A stretch of 64,000 nucleotides of DNA from Pseudovibrio sp947494035 (GTDB taxonomy: Bacteria > Pseudomonadota > Alphaproteobacteria > Rhizobiales > Stappiaceae): contig CANLTN010000007.1 of NCBI GenBank assembly GCA_947494035.1, forward strand, positions 124,001-188,000, given 5' to 3'. This document shows positions 17,752 through 26,635 of the stretch, piece by piece. Made by a program: the position numbers and the translations under genes. Positions within the stretch are counted from its first letter, which is position 1. Every line of letters begins with the position of its first letter. Below the pieces are notes generated by a model. That model worked only from the letters and a program-made list of their open reading frames with translations, did not search any database and was not told where the DNA came from.

Positions 17752-18996
17752 ATGGGAAACCAGTATTTTGATGAGTTGGAGATCCGTTCGCCAGAGGAGC
17801 GCGAAGCTGATTTGATGGCTCGTTTGCCGGTGCAGATTGCCATGGCGAAGAATGAAGCTTCGGGCTGGGCCAAGCATTTGGCTGATGTCGATCCAGCGGC
17901 GGTTACAAGTCGTGAGGTTTTGGCCAAGCTTCCGGTGCTGCGCAAGTCAGATCTCCTGGCGGCACAGGAAGCAGAACCGCCGCTTGGTGGTTTTGCTACG
18001 GGGGATTTCTCTACCTACAAACGAATCTTCATGTCTCCCGGCCCAATCTGGGAGCCTCAGGGGCCAGAAGCTGATCCATGGAAGTCAGCTCGTGCGTTCC
18101 ATGCCACAGGTATTCGTCCAGGTGATATTGTTCACAACGCGCTGTCCTATCACATGACACCGGGTGGGTTCATTCTGGATCAGGGTGCGCGTGCCTATGG
18201 CTGCGTGGTGTTTCCTGCTGGTATTGGCAATACGGATATGCAGGTTTCTGCGATCTCCAGCCTGCGACCAACGGCTTATGCGGGAACGCCGGATTATCTG
18301 AAGGTCATTTTGGACCGTGCTGATGAACTTGGCGCTGATGTAAGTTCCCTCACTCGCGGTCTGGTCTCTGGCGGTGCGCTCTATCCGAGCCTTCGTGAAG
18401 AATACGCCAATCGCGGCGTGAAGGTTCTGCAGGCGTATGCAACGGCTGATCTGGGTATCGTGGCTTATGAAAGTGAAGCCATGGAAGGCATGATCGCCAA
18501 CGAGGACTTTATCATCGAGATTGTCCGTCCGGGTACAGGCGAGCCTGTTGCTCCGGGTGAGGTGGGTGAACTGGTTGTTACGACGTTCTCGCCAACCTAT
18601 CCGCTTATTCGTTTTGCGACGGGGGACTTGTCCGCCATCATGCCGGGAATATCACCGTGTGGTCGTACGAACATGCGCCTGAGAGGTTGGATGGGGCGCG
18701 CTGACCAACGCACCAAAGTGAAGGGCATGTTTGTGGACCCTGCGCAGATTGAACGTCTTCGCAAAAATGCTGGTGATGAGATCGGGCGTGCGCGCCTTTC
18801 AGTCGTGCGTCAGGGGGAGCAGGATCACATGATCCTGAGAGTGGAAACGGAAGCTGCGAGTGATGACTTTATTGCTGCGCTGAAGAAAGCCCTGAAGGAG
18901 CACACCGGGCTGAATGGGGACGTGGAACTGGTTGCTCCAAATGCCTTGCCAAATGATGGAAAAGTGATCTCGGATGAGCGGGAAGTGACGGCTTAA
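17752..18996 (+). CDS. PaaK-like (phenylacetate-CoA ligase family) protein with altered P-loop
   Basis: This 414-aa protein aligns in layout with PaaK-type ligases: YFDELEIRSPEEREADLMAR at the N-terminus, then AGTPDYLKVILDRADELGAD, SGGALYPSLREEY, YATADLGIVAYESE, and GRADQRTKVKGMFVDPAQI before the C-terminal lid. The glycine-rich ATP-binding motif, normally SSGTTGxP, reads MSPGPIWEPQG here, so the phosphate loop is not canonical. It may be a divergent ligase or a non-adenylating homologue. It lies downstream of the ABC importer in the same orientation and ends at a terminator. Confidence 0.8.
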   Translation: MGNQYFDELEIRSPEEREADLMARLPVQIAMAKNEASGWAKHLADVDPAAVTSREVLAKLPVLRKSDLLAAQEAEPPLGGFATGDFSTYKRIFMSPGPIWEPQGPEADPWKSARAFHATGIRPGDIVHNALSYHMTPGGFILDQGARAYGCVVFPAGIGNTDMQVSAISSLRPTAYAGTPDYLKVILDRADELGADVSSLTRGLVSGGALYPSLREEYANRGVKVLQAYATADLGIVAYESEAMEGMIANEDFIIEIVRPGTGEPVAPGEVGELVVTTFSPTYPLIRFATGDLSAIMPGISPCGRTNMRLRGWMGRADQRTKVKGMFVDPAQIERLRKNAGDEIGRARLSVVRQGEQDHMILRVETEAASDDFIAALKKALKEHTGLNGDVELVAPNALPNDGKVISDEREVTA

Positions 18997-19023
18997 TCCG
19001 TCTCTTCCTTGTTAAATCTCGAA

Positions 19024-19056
19024 AATGCCAGTCTGCTCATGTGGGCTGGCATTTCC
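19024..19056 (+). terminator. Terminator after the PaaK-like gene
   Basis: AATGCCAG (19024-19031) pairs with CTGGCATT (19046-19053), followed by a short T run (TTTCC). This marks the end of the ligase-ABC-RNase-PaaK unit. Confidence 0.65.
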
Positions 19057-19168
19057 TATTCTGGGTAGTTTCTCGGAAATAATCAGAAAATCATAGGGTT
19101 TGATCTTGGCGAGGGCAGCTGGAAACTCTATCTAGCTAAGGGATTGGATCGGACGCGCAAGGGGTCTC

Positions 19169-20215
19169 ATGAACCAGAATACAAGCGGTAACGCCACAAA
19201 CCACAACAATCATCCTTCGGTTTCTTTCGGGAAAGTAGGCGTGCTTCTCGTAAATCTCGGGACGCCGGACGGGACCGATTATTGGTCTATGCGCCGCTAC
19301 CTGTCGGAGTTTCTGTCTGATCGCCGTGTGATTGAGTGGTCCCGCTTTTTGTGGCTGCCCATTCTCCATGGGATTGTCTTAAGCAAGCGCCCGCAGAAAT
19401 CAGGCGCGGCTTATCGGGAGATCTGGAACAACGAGCTGGATGAGAGCCCACTGCGCACGATTACACGAAGCCAGTCGGACAGACTCTCCGGAATGTTATC
19501 GGATCTGGGTGAGGATGTGATTGTCGATTGGGCGATGCGTTATGGCAATCCGTCCATCGCAAGCCGTCTTGATGCGCTCAAGGAAAAGGGCTGCGATCGT
19601 ATCCTTGTCTTCCCGCTGTACCCGCAGTACTCAGCCTCAACAACAGCGACCGTAAATGATGAAGTCTTCCGCACGCTCCTGAAGATGCGCTGGCAGCCGA
19701 CCATTCGGATTGTGCCGCCTTATCATGACGATGAGACCTATATCGAGTCGCTTGCCGCTTCTATCAAGAATAAGCTTGCTGAGCTGGAGGAAGAGCCGGA
19801 GACCATTCTTGCATCATTTCACGGTATTCCGCAAAGCTACTTTGACAAGGGCGACCCGTATTACTGTCATTGCCAGAAAACAACGCGCTTGCTGCGTGAG
19901 AAGTTGGGCTGGGATGACAAGAAACTTCAGATCACCTTCCAGTCCCGTTTTGGACCAGAAGAATGGCTGCAGCCTTATACTGACAAGACAGTAGAGAAGC
20001 TGGCCAAGGAAGGTATGAAGCGGATCGCGGTTTTGAATCCGGGGTTTGTGGCTGACTGCCTTGAAACGCTGGAAGAAATTGCGGGTGAAGCTGCAGAGAT
20101 CTTTGAGGAGCATGGCGGCGAGCAGTTTACGCATATCCCATGCCTGAATGATGCCCCAGAAGGAATGGCTGTGCTGGAGAGCGTGGTTCGGCGTGAGCTT
20201 CAGGGCTGGGTCTAG
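19169..20215 (+). CDS. hemH: Ferrochelatase
   Basis: This 348-aa enzyme inserts Fe2+ into protoporphyrin IX at the end of haem synthesis. It has the opening GVLLVNLGTPDGTDY, and the family signature ASFHGIPQSYFDKGDPYYCH with the metal-handling histidine at about residue 218. The glutamate-containing stretch NPGFVADCLETLEEIAGEA lies near the C-terminus. The cysteine content (CHCQKTTR) is typical of proteobacterial forms, though a [2Fe-2S] cluster cannot be claimed. It stands alone between two terminators. Confidence 0.96.
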   Translation: MNQNTSGNATNHNNHPSVSFGKVGVLLVNLGTPDGTDYWSMRRYLSEFLSDRRVIEWSRFLWLPILHGIVLSKRPQKSGAAYREIWNNELDESPLRTITRSQSDRLSGMLSDLGEDVIVDWAMRYGNPSIASRLDALKEKGCDRILVFPLYPQYSASTTATVNDEVFRTLLKMRWQPTIRIVPPYHDDETYIESLAASIKNKLAELEEEPETILASFHGIPQSYFDKGDPYYCHCQKTTRLLREKLGWDDKKLQITFQSRFGPEEWLQPYTDKTVEKLAKEGMKRIAVLNPGFVADCLETLEEIAGEAAEIFEEHGGEQFTHIPCLNDAPEGMAVLESVVRRELQGWV

Positions 20216-20243
20216 AAATTAAGTCTAAATTTACTATGTAAAG

Positions 20244-20284
20244 AAGAGCGCTAGCTTCCTTTGGAAAGCGGTGCTCTTTTTGCA
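20244..20284 (+). terminator. Terminator after hemH
   Basis: AAGAGC (20244-20249) pairs with GCTCTT (20273-20278), with an inner GCTTCC/GGAAAGC stem containing a bulge, followed by TTTTT. Confidence 0.7.
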
Positions 20285-20364
20285 TTTATTCCTGCAGTTT
20301 TCTCTGGCCTTTATAGGGCAAAGCTACGATAGTTTAGGCCTAATACTCCAAAGGACTCATAGTT

Positions 20365-21339
20365 ATGGATATTCTGACAGGCAGTTCGATCACCGTTCTC
20401 ATTCTGGTGGTTGTGATTATTCTTGTTGTATTTGCTGGCGCGAAGATGGTCCCTCAGGGATACAACTATACGGTTGAGCGATTTGGAAAATACCGTAGGA
20501 CGTTGCAATCGGGCCTGAACATCATTGTTCCTTTCATTGACCAGATTGGCCACAAGGTGAATATGATGGAGCAGGTGCTTGATGTGCCTGCACAGGAAGT
20601 AATCACCAAAGACAACGCTACGATTACTGCTGATGGTGTGACCTTCTATCAGGTACTGAGCGCTTCTCAGGCAGCTTACGAAGTTCTGGGCCTGCAGAAT
20701 GCGATCCTGACTATGACCATGACTAATATACGTAGTGTCATGGGGTCCATGGATCTGGACCAGCTGCTCTCCAATCGTGATGAGATCAATGCACGTTTGC
20801 TGCGGGTTGTTGATGCCGCCTGTGAACCATGGGGTGTGAAAATCACTCGTATCGAGATCAAGGATATCAATCCTCCGAATGACCTTGTTGACGCCATGGC
20901 CCGTCAGATGAAAGCAGAGCGCGAAAAGCGTGCGGCAATTCTGGAAGCGGAAGGTGCGCGACAATCTGAGATTGCCAAGGCAGAAGGCGTGAAGCAGTCG
21001 CTCATTCTTGAGGCGGAAGGACGTCAGCAGGCCGCAATGCGTGATGCGGAAGCACGTGAGCGCCTCGCCGAAGCGGAAGCCAAGGCGACTGTGATGGTTT
21101 CCAAGGCGATTGCAGAAGGAGACATGGGGGCAATCAACTACTTCGTTGCGAGCAAGTACGTTGAAGCATTTGGCGAACTTGCCAAATCGCCAAACCAGAA
21201 AACTCTCATTCTGCCTATGGAGGCAACCGGGATGCTCGGTAGCCTTGCCGGCATTGCGGAGATTGGTAAGGAGGCGTTGAAGGACGCCGAGCACCGCCGC
21301 TCGAGCCGTGTTCCTAACACTGGTGGTACAGAGGGCTGA
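20365..21339 (+). CDS. SPFH/band 7 (stomatin-like, QmcA-type) membrane protein
   Basis: This 324-aa protein has one N-terminal membrane helix (ITVLILVVVIILVVFAGA), a band 7 domain (about 25-190, with GLNIIVPFIDQIGHKVNMME and DNATITADGVTFYQV), and a long charged coiled coil (about 190-250, MKAEREKRAAILEAEGARQS). Such proteins form large oligomeric membrane microdomain scaffolds. It is followed 5 bases later by an NfeD gene, the classic two-gene pair. It is not part of an hflKC operon. Confidence 0.92.
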   Translation: MDILTGSSITVLILVVVIILVVFAGAKMVPQGYNYTVERFGKYRRTLQSGLNIIVPFIDQIGHKVNMMEQVLDVPAQEVITKDNATITADGVTFYQVLSASQAAYEVLGLQNAILTMTMTNIRSVMGSMDLDQLLSNRDEINARLLRVVDAACEPWGVKITRIEIKDINPPNDLVDAMARQMKAEREKRAAILEAEGARQSEIAKAEGVKQSLILEAEGRQQAAMRDAEARERLAEAEAKATVMVSKAIAEGDMGAINYFVASKYVEAFGELAKSPNQKTLILPMEATGMLGSLAGIAEIGKEALKDAEHRRSSRVPNTGGTEG

Positions 21340-21344
21340 TTGAT

Positions 21345-21812
21345 ATGTTGATAGCGCTGTTCCAAAACGGTATCGAACCTTGGGTTTGGTTTGCCTCCGG
21401 ACTGGTCCTCATTGGATTGGAATTGGCAGTGCCGGGCTCGTTCCTGATCTGGTTTGGAGCAGCGGCTCTTATAGTTGGGGCATTGGTTGCTTACGTTGAC
21501 GTCGATTGGCGCTGGCAACTGGTACTGTGGGGGATTTTATCGCTGAGCCTGCTACTTGTCGGGCGCCGTGTAACGGTTAGAACCAGTGCTAAGGAAGGTG
21601 ATCCTTTTCTTAATAAAAGAGGGAGCCGTTATCACGGGCAGGTGTTTGTGTTGAAGCAGCCGCTCGCCCATGGAGAAGGTACGCTCGAGATCGGCGATTC
21701 ACTCTGGCGGATCAGCGGTCCGGATTTGCCAGCGGGCACCTCTGTAAAAGTCGTTGGCCAGAAGGGGACGGCGTTGGTTGTCGAAGCTGCTTCTGAGGAT
21801 ACGGCGGCTTAA
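21345..21812 (+). CDS. NfeD-like membrane protein
   Basis: This 155-aa NfeD-family protein has two or three N-terminal membrane segments (WVWFASGLVLIGLELAV; FGAAALIVGALVAYV; WGILSLSLLLVGR) and a C-terminal OB-fold domain (KRGSRYHGQVFVLKQPLAHG; VKVVGQKGTALVVEAA). It is the short NfeD type without a protease domain. It works with the adjacent band 7 protein in membrane organisation. It is convergent with motB, the two stops being only 3 bases apart. Confidence 0.9.
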   Translation: MLIALFQNGIEPWVWFASGLVLIGLELAVPGSFLIWFGAAALIVGALVAYVDVDWRWQLVLWGILSLSLLLVGRRVTVRTSAKEGDPFLNKRGSRYHGQVFVLKQPLAHGEGTLEIGDSLWRISGPDLPAGTSVKVVGQKGTALVVEAASEDTAA

Positions 21813-21815
21813 CGC

Positions 21816-22676
21816 CTACTGATATGGATTAAAGTCTGGTGGTAGTGGTGGTTCTTCTGCCATCAGAAGGATTGAAATACGGCGGTTCGCTGCAAGGTAC
21901 GGGTCATTCGGGAAGAGGGGCTCAGAATCTGCTTTTCCGACGACAGAATAGATATTGTTTGAAGGTAGGCCATACTCGGAGAGGATCTGACGCGCAGTAT
22001 TGGCGCGGTCTGCGGAGAGCTCCCAGCCTGTTTCGCTCGGAGAGGTCACCATCTGCCCTGTTGTGGTGTGACCAGTGATCCGGACGCGGTTGGGAAGTTT
22101 TGCCAGAACAGGTGCCATCTTGGCAAGCAGGCGACGTGTGATCTCGTAGGGATACTTGGAACCTTCGGGGTACATGGAACGGCCTTCCTGATCGACAATC
22201 AGGATGTTGAGGCCCTCATCGGTTTCTTCGAGAATGATATTGTTCGAGATCTCGTTTATGTCAGGCATTTCCTGAAACGCCTGCCGCAATGAAACGGCGG
22301 CCGTTGCAAACTGCCTTGGTTTTTCGATCGCTGTTTTCTTGGTGGTATGGGTGTTTGCTTCCGGTCCCTGTTTGCGTTTCTCAGGGTGGCTCTCAACCGC
22401 AAAATCAGCATCGGTGTTTTGCAGCTCGTAGGTGATGTCTTTCATGAAGTCGCGCAGGGGGACGCCTTCGATCTCAAGGACACCGGCGCGCTTGGTGACC
22501 TGTTTAATGCCGAATGCGTCTTTAATCGAGCCAGCAACCACCTGTAGCTTATGCTTGTCTTGCACCGAGAACGAGATGATGAGGACGAAGAAACACACAA
22601 GCAGGGACATTAAATCCGCAAAGGTCAACAACCATGCGGGTGCGCCCTTTCGAAGTGTTTTTTTTCTGCCCGACAT
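21816..22676 (-). CDS. motB: Flagellar motor stator protein MotB/PomB
   Basis: This 286-aa stator protein has a short cytoplasmic N-terminus, a single membrane helix (about 14-40) containing the ion-conducting aspartate of TFADLMSLL at about residue 21, and an OmpA-like peptidoglycan-binding domain (about 150-275; VRITGHTTTGQMV, ELSADRANTARQIL, NRRISILL). The GAPAWLLTFADLMSLLVCFF stretch resembles the PomB/MotD branch, so the driving ion may be Na+; this is inference in a marine-type genome. It forms an operon with motA, 24 bases upstream on the minus strand. Confidence 0.9.
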   Translation of the reverse strand: MSGRKKTLRKGAPAWLLTFADLMSLLVCFFVLIISFSVQDKHKLQVVAGSIKDAFGIKQVTKRAGVLEIEGVPLRDFMKDITYELQNTDADFAVESHPEKRKQGPEANTHTTKKTAIEKPRQFATAAVSLRQAFQEMPDINEISNNIILEETDEGLNILIVDQEGRSMYPEGSKYPYEITRRLLAKMAPVLAKLPNRVRITGHTTTGQMVTSPSETGWELSADRANTARQILSEYGLPSNNIYSVVGKADSEPLFPNDPYLAANRRISILLMAEEPPLPPDFNPYQ

Positions 22677-22700
22677 TGTGGTTCCCCTTTGACCGGTCGC

Positions 22701-23471
22701 TTAGGCCGCTGCTTCGTTCATGCTGGTGCGGCCTTTTTCCGGGATGTAAGCCAGTAGCATCTCGCGGATCAGGGAAGGGCTCTTGCTCTCGCGAATTTGC
22801 AGGACTCCATCAATGACCAGGGTTTGGTTGAGTTCTTCCTGCTCGAATTTAGAATCCAGCTTATCGGCAACAGGGATGCACACCACGTTGGCGATGAGTG
22901 CGCCGTAAAGCGTTGTCAAAAGCGCAATCGCCATTGAGGGGCCGATGGTGGATGGGTCATCCATGGTCGCAAGCATCTGAACCAGACCAACGAGCGTTCC
23001 GATCATTCCGAAGGCCGGGGCTGAGTCGGCGAGGGCGCGGTAAACGCGGGCACCTTCGTTCAAGCGGGTCAGGTAGAGATCGCGTTCTTTCTCCATCGAG
23101 TCGCGAATAAGGTTGTAGTCGTAACCGTCGGCTACATACTGCATACCTTTCGCTAGAGTTGGTTCATCGATCTTGATGTTTTCCAGACCGAGGGGACCTT
23201 CTTTGCGAGCGGTTTCGGCAAGATGCGCGATGTTCTCAACGAGTTCGCGAGGCTCAATTTTTTTGTGGGTGAAAGCCAGTTTTGCCCCCATCCCAAAAGC
23301 ACTTAGCAATCCATTCAGAGGAAATCTGACGAGTGTGGCTGCAAGACCGCCACCAACCACGATCAAAAGGGACGGAAGGTCAACGAACTGGCTGAAGCTT
23401 CCACCTATAAAAATAGCTGTCAGCACGGTTACGCAAGCGGCGACAACGCCGATTATCGTGGCTAGATCCAT
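22701..23471 (-). CDS. motA: Flagellar motor stator protein MotA/PomA
   Basis: This 256-aa protein has four membrane segments and begins MDLATIIGVVAACVTVLTAI, the PomA-like opening. The cytoplasmic loop between helices 2 and 3 carries charged residues that contact FliG, and the helix 3-4 region contains SAPAFGMIGTLVGLVQMLA and SMAIALLTTLYGALIANVV, the channel-lining part. The length equals PomA/MotC proteins rather than the longer E. coli MotA. With motB it forms the stator; no other flagellar genes are in the window. Confidence 0.92.
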   Translation of the reverse strand: MDLATIIGVVAACVTVLTAIFIGGSFSQFVDLPSLLIVVGGGLAATLVRFPLNGLLSAFGMGAKLAFTHKKIEPRELVENIAHLAETARKEGPLGLENIKIDEPTLAKGMQYVADGYDYNLIRDSMEKERDLYLTRLNEGARVYRALADSAPAFGMIGTLVGLVQMLATMDDPSTIGPSMAIALLTTLYGALIANVVCIPVADKLDSKFEQEELNQTLVIDGVLQIRESKSPSLIREMLLAYIPEKGRTSMNEAAA

Positions 23472-23616
23472 TTAACTTACCCGAATGCGCCTTTGATGAG
23501 GCAATTTAACTAGTGTTAATCTGGGGTATTATGGCTAACCAAATCCTAATAAATGTGAAAATTTGAGCTGATCAGGACTACTGATATGTATCGCTGGGAT
23601 TAAGGTACGAGTAAAA

Positions 23617-23644
23617 ATGCCCGAGCAGGAGAAGTCTCGGGCAT
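23617..23644 (-). terminator. Terminator of the arabinose-5-phosphate isomerase gene
   Basis: ATGCCCGAG (23617-23625) and CTCGGGCAT (23636-23644) form a perfect 9-bp stem. On the minus strand it is followed by TTTTTAC, so it terminates the gene that ends at 23670. Confidence 0.85.
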
Positions 23645-23669
23645 CAAATAGTTTGCTGGGAGCTGAGAC

Positions 23670-24683
23670 CTAGGCTGCGCCGATTTTCAGAAGGTCCAAT
23701 GTGCGAATGATTCCCACTGGTTTGCCATCTTGCACGATAAACAGTGAACTGATCTTGAGAGAATTCATCAGTTCCAGAGCGGAGGGTGCAAGTAAGGTCC
23801 CTTCAATGGTCTTGGGATCGCGGGTCATAACATCTTCGACCTTCTTATCCAGAAAGTCAGGGCTGATGTGTCGACGCAAGTCACCATCTGTAATGACGCC
23901 AATCAGAACTCCCTCATTATTGGTAATTCCGAGAACACCAAAGCCCTTCTGCGTCATTAGAACGAGGGCCTCTTTCATCAGCATTCCTGCTTGTGCAACC
24001 GGCAAGTGCTCGCCACTGTGCATGACGTCTTGAACATGCATCAAACTCGCGCCCAGTTTTCCGCCTGGATGATAAACTTTGAAGTCCTGAGCCGTAAAAC
24101 CTTTAGCTTCCAGAAGTGCGATGGCAAGTGCGTCTCCCAGAGCGAGCTGGATCAAGGTGCTGGATGTTGGAGCCAGACCATGCGGGCAGGCTTCTGGGAC
24201 CTGAGGTAGTGCCAAACAAACGTCGGAGGCCTTCCCTAGCGCGCTGGATGCATTGCGTGTGAATGAAATAAGCGGAACCTTAAAACGTCGGGTAAACGTG
24301 ATCAGGCTTGCCAGTTCCTGTGTTTCGCCAGACCATGACAATGCGATCACGACGTCCTCTTCAGTGATCATCCCGAGGTCGCCGTGGCTTGCTTCGCTTG
24401 CGTGCACGAAGAAAGCTGGGGTTCCTGTAGAAGCCAGTGTTGCTGCGAGTTTGACACCAATAATGCCACTCTTGCCTATGCCGGAAACGATTACACGTCC
24501 TTTGGAATGTGCAATTGCTTCGACAGCTCTCGTGAAGGGTTCTGCCATGCCATTGCTCAAGCTTTCTTGTAAGGCATTGAGCGCTGCGATCTCGGTTTTA
24601 ATCGTTTTTGCGGCGGAGTTAATCCACTCACTAGCAGGCCGCAAAGGACGATCTTCTTCCGTTAAAAATGATGGCATATGCAT
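23670..24683 (-). CDS. kdsD: Arabinose-5-phosphate isomerase (KdsD/KpsF/GutQ family)
   Basis: This enzyme of about 337 aa interconverts ribulose-5-P and arabinose-5-P, the first step toward Kdo of lipopolysaccharide. It has an N-terminal SIS sugar-isomerase domain (VIVSGIGKSGIIGVKLAATL; VVIALSWSGETQELASLI) followed by two CBS domains (about 210-335; DGDLRRHIS and IRTLDLL). The start is taken as the ATG at 24683; an open TTG lies three codons upstream and another ATG two codons downstream. The gene stands alone with its own terminator. Confidence 0.88.
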   Translation of the reverse strand: MHMPSFLTEEDRPLRPASEWINSAAKTIKTEIAALNALQESLSNGMAEPFTRAVEAIAHSKGRVIVSGIGKSGIIGVKLAATLASTGTPAFFVHASEASHGDLGMITEEDVVIALSWSGETQELASLITFTRRFKVPLISFTRNASSALGKASDVCLALPQVPEACPHGLAPTSSTLIQLALGDALAIALLEAKGFTAQDFKVYHPGGKLGASLMHVQDVMHSGEHLPVAQAGMLMKEALVLMTQKGFGVLGITNNEGVLIGVITDGDLRRHISPDFLDKKVEDVMTRDPKTIEGTLLAPSALELMNSLKISSLFIVQDGKPVGIIRTLDLLKIGAA

Positions 24684-24925
24684 TGGGCACAACTTCTTAG
24701 CTTTGCTCTCACGAGCACGATGATGTTTTGGCAGCTAGATTTCTGCACGTAATAAGAGTGCATTGTGAGCACTCTGAGGCAAGACTTACTTTCCCCTCTA
24801 TCAAATTTCGATTGTTAAAACAATCAGAGGTAGTGTCAGTTTTGGCAATGAAAGATTAACCATGTTCGGCGAGGGTGAGACTGGTTTAATTTCCTTCATC
24901 TGAAGGTGGGTTGCTGGAATATTTT

Positions 24926-26434
24926 ATGTGGTTGCGGCGTGAGTTCCTGAAGAGCATTCGAGGAAGGTCAATTCTGGCCTGTGCCTTGATTCTGGGCGCA
25001 TTTCCAATGTACCAGGTTGCCGCACAGGGTATTGATCTGGGGTTTCGGGAGAGCTTCGTTTTTGATGATGACCCGAACGCTGAGTTTCAGCTTTCTTCTG
25101 AGGCGGACGCCGATTCGTTTGAACAGCTGAGCGAAGAAGATGAGCAGCGATCCAGTGCACCTTCTTTTGCTCCCACGATCCGTCAGCAACTTTCGGGTCC
25201 AAGCCGTGGTGGTCGAGCGATGCGGTTTTCCCAGCGCGTTGAAGCGGCCTCGCGGTTGTCTGGATCAAGTGGTGGTGTGTTTGCTGATGAAGGTGTCTTT
25301 GACGGGGAAACTGAACAGGATCGCCCGGATGGATTTCGATTGGGGTCTTTGCGACTGACACCTTCGTTTGATGCGGGTCTGGGTTGGACCGACAACGCTG
25401 AGCAGGCGAAGGGCGGCAGTTCGGATGGCTTTTATTCAGTAGATTCAGCCCTTGGTGTGACTTCGGATTGGGAACGGCATGAACTGGGGCTGGAGCTTCG
25501 TGGTAGCCTTCGTGCTTTCTTAAGTGAGCCTGATAACAACCAACCTGTGATCACCGCTGGAGGCAATCTGCGGCTTGATATGGGGGAGCTAACAACCGCT
25601 GAACTTGATGGTGTGTACGCCTTCTCTCGGGAAGAGCGTTCTTCGGCAGAAAATGAAGCGGTTACCGGGCGGACGAATTCGGTGCAGGAGATGGGCGGGA
25701 GGTTTTTATTCAGCCGGCAAGTTGCACTGGTTCAGCTGCGGGGTGGTCTTGGTGTAGAGCGCACGGTTTACGGAGGGCAGACGAGTGGCGCTCAGCCGCG
25801 TGATAACACCGTGTTTGACGCTACGCTGCGTACGTCGTTCGATAACGGGGCGGTGTTTGAACCGTATCTGGAAGGCGGGTTCCTCTACCGAAAATACGAC
25901 AAAAGTTGTCACGGGGATCCTTCGTGCTTTGACAGAACATCACGCGGGTATCTTGTCAAAACCGGTCTCACTGTTGATCGGGGGCCGAAACTTCGCGGGG
26001 AGTTTGGTGTTGGGTATCGGGCGGAATACCTGAATGACAACCGTCTCGATGTCTTGCAAGGGTTGGTCTTTGACGGTGCGTTTGTCTGGTCGCCAACGCG
26101 CCGTGATACGGTGACTGTGAGTGGGGCCACCAGCTTTGCCGGGACCAACATTGATGGGGCATCCGGATCAATTCTTTACTCGGGGGATGCGCGATACGCG
26201 CATCAGTTTACCGCGGATCTGGTTGGTGATATCCAGCTTGGCTACACCTACAGGACGTATCAGGGTATCGGCCTTGTTGAGCATGAGGGGACGGGGTCCC
26301 TTGGTCTAGCGTGGGCCTTTTCTAAGGATGCGGCCCTCCTTTCCCGCTATACGTTCCGCGCGTTTGAGAGTTCCTCTTCAGACAGCAGCTATACAAGCAG
26401 TCTTATCGAAGCTGGTCTGCGGATAAGACGTTGA
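24926..26434 (+). CDS. Outer-membrane beta-barrel protein, function unknown
   Basis: This protein of about 502 aa starts MWLRREFLKS with a long signal peptide cleaved near YQVAAQG. A low-complexity acidic and Ser-rich region (about 30-120) is followed by about 370 residues of alternating amphipathic strands rich in aromatic residues and Gly (for example LELRGSLRAFL, FVWSPTRRDTVTVSG, DIQLGYTYRTYQG). It ends SLIEAGLRIRR, the pattern of a beta-barrel terminal strand. This matches the general outer-membrane beta-barrel families common in Hyphomicrobiales. A TTG start at 24911 is possible. No specific role can be assigned. Confidence 0.72.
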   Translation: MWLRREFLKSIRGRSILACALILGAFPMYQVAAQGIDLGFRESFVFDDDPNAEFQLSSEADADSFEQLSEEDEQRSSAPSFAPTIRQQLSGPSRGGRAMRFSQRVEAASRLSGSSGGVFADEGVFDGETEQDRPDGFRLGSLRLTPSFDAGLGWTDNAEQAKGGSSDGFYSVDSALGVTSDWERHELGLELRGSLRAFLSEPDNNQPVITAGGNLRLDMGELTTAELDGVYAFSREERSSAENEAVTGRTNSVQEMGGRFLFSRQVALVQLRGGLGVERTVYGGQTSGAQPRDNTVFDATLRTSFDNGAVFEPYLEGGFLYRKYDKSCHGDPSCFDRTSRGYLVKTGLTVDRGPKLRGEFGVGYRAEYLNDNRLDVLQGLVFDGAFVWSPTRRDTVTVSGATSFAGTNIDGASGSILYSGDARYAHQFTADLVGDIQLGYTYRTYQGIGLVEHEGTGSLGLAWAFSKDAALLSRYTFRAFESSSSDSSYTSSLIEAGLRIRR

Positions 26435-26635
26435 ATTCTTAACATAATTTAAGATTTTGTACCTTTGATGATTTGTCATGTAAAAATTTACCAGTATTAA
26501 AATGGGTTTTGATTAAAAACTGCCTTTTTTTTACCATGGTTGGTAGTCATGGCAGTACTGCCTCCGTGGGCTAAGAAAAAAAACTGCGCGAAGTGCGCCA
26601 AATTAACTCCCATTCGGGTGACTGGAGAAAGCTTA

